This document shows positions 60,930 to 64,000 of a stretch of DNA of 64,000 nt, piece by piece (within the stretch, counting starts at the first letter, position 1; every line of letters starts with the position of its first letter). The notes below the pieces were generated by a model. That model was not told the origin of the DNA. It did not search any database and worked only from the letters and a program-made list of their open reading frames with translations. Position numbers and translations under genes: made by a program. Source of the DNA: Streptosporangium becharense (GTDB taxonomy: Bacteria > Actinomycetota > Actinomycetes > Streptosporangiales > Streptosporangiaceae); assembly GCF_014204985.1 (NCBI RefSeq), contig NZ_JACHMP010000001.1, forward strand, positions 6,634,001 to 6,698,000, in the 5' to 3' direction.

Positions 60930-62315
60930 ATGTCGATCGACGCGGGCACCCGGGTGTCCCGGCGGGCCGGAACCGTTCCGATGCACCGGGCCCTGCCAGG
61001 GCTGCTGCGCGAACCGGCGGAGGCGCTCGCCGGGTTCGCACAGCGGAGCGGCGGGGAGATCGTCCGGCTGGGCCTCGGCCCGTTCCGCCCCTACCTGGTG
61101 ACCCATCCCGACCACGTCCAGCAGGTGATGCGCCTGGAGTGGGAGAACTACCAGCGCGTGGGGATGTTCTGGCGCCCCCTGGAGCGGCTCTTCGGGCACA
61201 GCATCATGAGCGACGGCGCGCACTGGCGCGCCAGCCGCGACATCCTGCAACCGCTGTTCACCGTGCGGTACATCGCCACGATCGCCGAGGAGGTGGCCGA
61301 TCGCGTCGCGGACCGCATCCAGGAGTGGGACGAACACGTCCGGACGGGGCGGAGCCTCGACACCACCGCGGAGATGTCCGGTCTCCTCAGCCACATCGTC
61401 AACCGGGTGCTGTTCGGCGACAAGCTGGGCCGCGAGGACGGGGAACGCATCATCCCCGCCTTCGACACGGTCTCCCACTCGCTCGTCTCCCGCTTCCTCA
61501 TGCCGTTCATGCCCTACGCCATCCGGCTGCCCGGCGACCGGGCCTGCCTGCGGGGCGTCAAGCAGATCGACGACGTGGTGTTCCCGGTGGTGCGCAAGGC
61601 GATGGCCGAGCCCGACGACGGCCTGGACGTCATCTCCATGCTCTGCCGCTCCACCGACGAGAACGGCGACAGGCTCACCGACCGGCAGATCCGCGACGCC
61701 CTGGTCGGCGTGTACGCCGCCTCGTCGGAGACCACCGCGATGGTCGTCACCTGGCTGTGGCTGCTGCTGGAGGAGCACCCGGACGTCGCGGCACGCCTCC
61801 AGGCGGAGATCGAGGAGGTGGTCGGCGACGGCCCGGCCCGGCCCGAGCACGTTCCCCGGCTCCGCTACACCCGCATGGTCCTGCTGGAGACCATGCGCCT
61901 GTACCCGGCCGGCTGGCTGCTGCCCCGGCACGTCATGCAGGACGCGGAGATCGGCGGTGTGCGGGTGCGGAAGGGCTCGACCGTGCTGATCTGCCCTTAC
62001 GCCACCCAGCGGCTGGAGGAGTTCTGGGAGCGCCCGCGCGAGTTCGACCCCGAGCGGTTCGCGCCGGAGAACGGGGAGCGCAGGCACCGGTACGCCTACT
62101 TCCCCTTCGGCGGCGGCCCGCACAAATGCCTGGGCGAGCACCTGTTCCATGTCGAGACGCCGCTCGTGGTGGCGTCCATCCTCAGCCGCTTCCGCCTGTC
62201 GGTGCGGACCCCGGGGCCGTTCAGCACCTCGTGGGCCGCCTCGCTGCGTCCCAGGCAGCGGGTCGAGCTGGGCCTGTCCTTCGCCGGCCGCGACCGGAGC
62301 GGGGCTTGCCGATGA
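60930..62315 (+). CDS. Cytochrome P450
   Basis: 461 residues. The heme ligand loop is FGGGPHKCLGEH with Cys400; the ExxR pair lies in LLETMRLYP; PERF of FDPERFAPENG is present. The I-helix motif reads VYAASSETTA, so the usual A-G-x-D/E-T is only partly kept, which may alter oxygen activation. It is the first gene of the terpene set and would oxidise the terpene skeleton. N-terminus without membrane anchor, typical for bacterial class I P450s; redox partners are not in the window. ATG 60930. Overlaps the terpene synthase gene by 4 nt. Confidence 0.93.
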   Translation: MSIDAGTRVSRRAGTVPMHRALPGLLREPAEALAGFAQRSGGEIVRLGLGPFRPYLVTHPDHVQQVMRLEWENYQRVGMFWRPLERLFGHSIMSDGAHWRASRDILQPLFTVRYIATIAEEVADRVADRIQEWDEHVRTGRSLDTTAEMSGLLSHIVNRVLFGDKLGREDGERIIPAFDTVSHSLVSRFLMPFMPYAIRLPGDRACLRGVKQIDDVVFPVVRKAMAEPDDGLDVISMLCRSTDENGDRLTDRQIRDALVGVYAASSETTAMVVTWLWLLLEEHPDVAARLQAEIEEVVGDGPARPEHVPRLRYTRMVLLETMRLYPAGWLLPRHVMQDAEIGGVRVRKGSTVLICPYATQRLEEFWERPREFDPERFAPENGERRHRYAYFPFGGGPHKCLGEHLFHVETPLVVASILSRFRLSVRTPGPFSTSWAASLRPRQRVELGLSFAGRDRSGACR

Positions 62316-63193
62316 CGACCCGGCCCCTTCCCGGCGGCCGGCCGACGGCCGCGGAGTGCGGGGCGATCTGCGCCGGAGCCGGGCGGGCCCAGCGGGACAT
62401 GCGCGAATGGGCGGAGACCTACCCCGGCCTCTTCTCGGCCCGCCCCTTCGACGCCGCCCTGTACAGCACGCTCTCACTCGCCATGGCGTTCAGCGGACCC
62501 TGGTTCACCGCCGGGCAACTGCGGATGGCGAACAAGACCTCCCTCTGGGCGTTCGGACTGGACTGGCTCGTCGACTACGCCGCCACCTCGCGGCAGGAGG
62601 TCGGCGACATCGCCCGGCGATGCCTGGAGGTGGCCGCGGGCGGCCCGCCGTCACCCGGCGACGACCTCACCCGCATGCTCGCCGACATCCGGGACGAGCT
62701 CTCCTGCTCACCCGCGTTCCCCGAACTCGGCCCGGTCTGGCGCGACGAGCTGCGGCGCATGCTGGACGGGATGCTCGTGGAGTGGGACTGGAGGAGCGAG
62801 AAGGCCGCGCCGACGTTCGAGGAGTACCTCGGCAACGCCGACAACCTCGGTTTCTCCTTCGCGTTCACCGCCCACTGGATCCACGTCACGGGCCATGGCC
62901 CGGTGACGGACGTCGAACGGATGCGTGAGGCGGGCCGGGCCGTGCAACGGGTCATCCGCCTCCTCAACGACCTGGGCACCTACGAGCGGGACGTCGTCTG
63001 GGGAGACCTCAACGTGCTCCTGCTCGGCGACGACCGCGCCGCGGTCGAGCGGCGGATAACCGAGCTGACGGCCCACGCCCGGGGACTGCTCGCCTCGCTG
63101 GACACCCATCCGGAACTGGCCGGTTACATGGAACGGCAGATGGACTTCTGCGCCGGGTTCTACCGGGTCGGTGACTACTGGGGGACGCTGTGA
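62312..63193 (+). CDS. Class I terpene synthase
   Basis: 293 residues, all-helical isoprenoid-synthase fold. The metal-binding NSE-type motif NDLGTYERD (219-227) is complete (N219, T223, D227). The first aspartate motif is weak: DWLVD (84-88) instead of DDxxD. C-terminal aromatic GFYRVGDYW is typical. Short, without the beta-gamma domains. It would ionise a cyclised diphosphate delivered by the class II cyclase encoded next. ATG 62312 overlaps the P450 stop, and the cyclase GTG overlaps its own stop. Confidence 0.82.
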   Translation: MTTRPLPGGRPTAAECGAICAGAGRAQRDMREWAETYPGLFSARPFDAALYSTLSLAMAFSGPWFTAGQLRMANKTSLWAFGLDWLVDYAATSRQEVGDIARRCLEVAAGGPPSPGDDLTRMLADIRDELSCSPAFPELGPVWRDELRRMLDGMLVEWDWRSEKAAPTFEEYLGNADNLGFSFAFTAHWIHVTGHGPVTDVERMREAGRAVQRVIRLLNDLGTYERDVVWGDLNVLLLGDDRAAVERRITELTAHARGLLASLDTHPELAGYMERQMDFCAGFYRVGDYWGTL

Positions 63194-64000
63194 GGCCCGG
63201 CCTCCCGGCCGCCCGGCCGGCGTCCGGAGTCCCGGCGGACATCGACGTGGCCGACGCGGCACGGGAACTGGTCGCCGGGCTGTCGGCCACGCCGTGGGGC
63301 CGGGTGTCCGCCTCCCCCTACGAGACCGGCCGGGTGGTGAGCCTGGCGCCGTGGCTGGACGGTCACGCCGAGCGGGTCGACTTCCTGCTCACCACCCAGC
63401 GAGCGGACGGCTGCTGGGGTCCCCCCGAGGGCTACGGTCTCGTCCCGACCCTGAGCGCCGTCGAGGCGCTCCTGGCCGAGCGCCGGCGGGAGCACCCCTG
63501 CGTCGATCCCGATCTCCTGGCCAAGGTCGCCGGCCGCGGACTGGAGGTCGTGCGGGGCTGGTCGCTCGAGGGCGTGGGAGCCTGCCTGCCGGACATGCCG
63601 GCGATCGAACTGATCGTGCCGTCCCTGCTCTCTCTGATCGACGGCCACCTCGGCGGGGAACCGCCGGGCACGGTCGGCGGACTCCCCGGCGCTCCGGGGC
63701 CGTTGCCGGGTGTCGGCGGCGCCAAGCTGGCGAAGGTCAGGGAGCGGCTGGCGTCGGGTGCGCCGGTGCCCCAGAAACTGGTTCACGCGCTGGAGGTCGC
63801 GGACGGGGAGACGGTGGCCGCCGCCGGAGTCGTCCCCACACCGATGCCAGGCCGGATGGCGGCCGTCGGGGCCTCCCCCGGGGCGAGCGCCGCCTGGCTG
63901 GCCGCGCTGGGAGAGAGCGCGGTGCGGGGTGAGGATGCCTCTGACGGCTCGGCGGGGCCCGCCGGGGCGGGAGCGGCCGTGCGACGGTATCTGGAGGCGG
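63190..64000 (+). CDS. Class II (diterpene-type) cyclase, 3' end outside window
   Basis: The first 270 codons are present and the frame stays open to the window end. GTG 63190 overlaps the terpene synthase stop. SASPYETGRVVSLAPWL corresponds to the xxYDTAWVA start of copalyl/tuberculosinyl diphosphate synthases, and DFLLTTQRADGCWGPPEGYGLVPTLSAVEALL is the QW-like helical repeat with the GSWG equivalent. The catalytic DxDD motif should lie beyond residue 290 and is not visible. It would protonate and cyclise a linear prenyl diphosphate, probably GGPP. Confidence 0.82.
   Translation, partial: MRPGLPAARPASGVPADIDVADAARELVAGLSATPWGRVSASPYETGRVVSLAPWLDGHAERVDFLLTTQRADGCWGPPEGYGLVPTLSAVEALLAERRREHPCVDPDLLAKVAGRGLEVVRGWSLEGVGACLPDMPAIELIVPSLLSLIDGHLGGEPPGTVGGLPGAPGPLPGVGGAKLAKVRERLASGAPVPQKLVHALEVADGETVAAAGVVPTPMPGRMAAVGASPGASAAWLAALGESAVRGEDASDGSAGPAGAGAAVRRYLEA

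Noticed and set aside
1..64000. tRNA, rRNA, transposase, integrase or prophage genes
   Set aside because: None recognised by eye on either strand; a tRNAscan and profile search would be needed to exclude short RNA genes.

Overview
The window is very GC-rich, with coding frames strongly biased to G/C at third positions, GTG/TTG starts and many 4-nt start/stop overlaps. It carries an Lsr2 nucleoid protein, a Tat-type lipoprotein solute-binding protein, RsbW-like and DUF1206 proteins and B12-dependent methylmalonyl-CoA mutase. This fits the chromosome of a filamentous actinomycete, most likely of the Streptosporangiales (Streptosporangium/Nonomuraea type); the family assignment is inference. No rRNA, tRNA, CRISPR array, transposase or integrase was recognised. 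The first and last genes are cut by the window ends.

Layout. 1-12 kb: the end of a small secreted protein, a membrane acyltransferase, a two-component pair, a secreted protein built of six near-identical 48-residue repeats, ribokinase, a GlcG/HbpS-like protein, a methyltransferase, an APH-type phosphotransferase, and a TPR protein preceded by a 24-codon ORF that has not been described to my knowledge. 12-16 kb: agmatine deiminase with urease-like subunits (gamma-beta fusion plus alpha) and a divergent TetR. 16-28.6 kb: an RND-type exporter opposite a second two-component pair, an oxidoreductase, a methyltransferase, Ppx/GppA phosphatase, DUF1206 and RsbW-like proteins, and a TetR/MFS divergent pair with two clear operators.

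28.6-42 kb is a sugar-acid/polysaccharide utilisation locus. On the minus strand, an IclR regulator, two ABC permeases, a solute-binding lipoprotein and a large secreted CelD-N/helical enzyme lie in a row and end at a perfect hairpin; a KDPG aldolase and a secreted BNR-4/F5-8C protein follow. On the plus strand, an enolase-superfamily dehydratase, a DapA-family aldolase, an SDR and a 2-keto-3-deoxy-sugar kinase are coupled. Together they could cut a uronic-acid glycan outside the cell, import the fragments, and convert them through a 2-keto-3-deoxy acid to pyruvate and a triose phosphate. No ABC ATPase is present, so a shared MsiK-like ATPase is assumed.

42-54 kb: a DegT-like PLP protein and a polysaccharide flippase, a gene-poor stretch with a 44-bp tandem duplication and a possible FG-GAP relic, Lsr2, a translationally coupled SWIM zinc-finger/very large helical protein pair convergent with an AAA ATPase, a SnoaL-like protein and a PGRP-type amidase. 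54-60.5 kb: mutA-mutB-meaB and an isolated UMP-kinase paralogue. 60.5 kb to the end: an AT-rich promoter region followed by cytochrome P450, class I terpene synthase and class II (diterpene-type) cyclase genes, coupled by 4-nt overlaps: the start of a terpenoid biosynthetic cluster that continues past the window.

A recurring theme is in-frame tandem duplication inside genes (144, 69, 30, 18 and 9 bp units) and in spacers (53/79, 44 and 26 bp).
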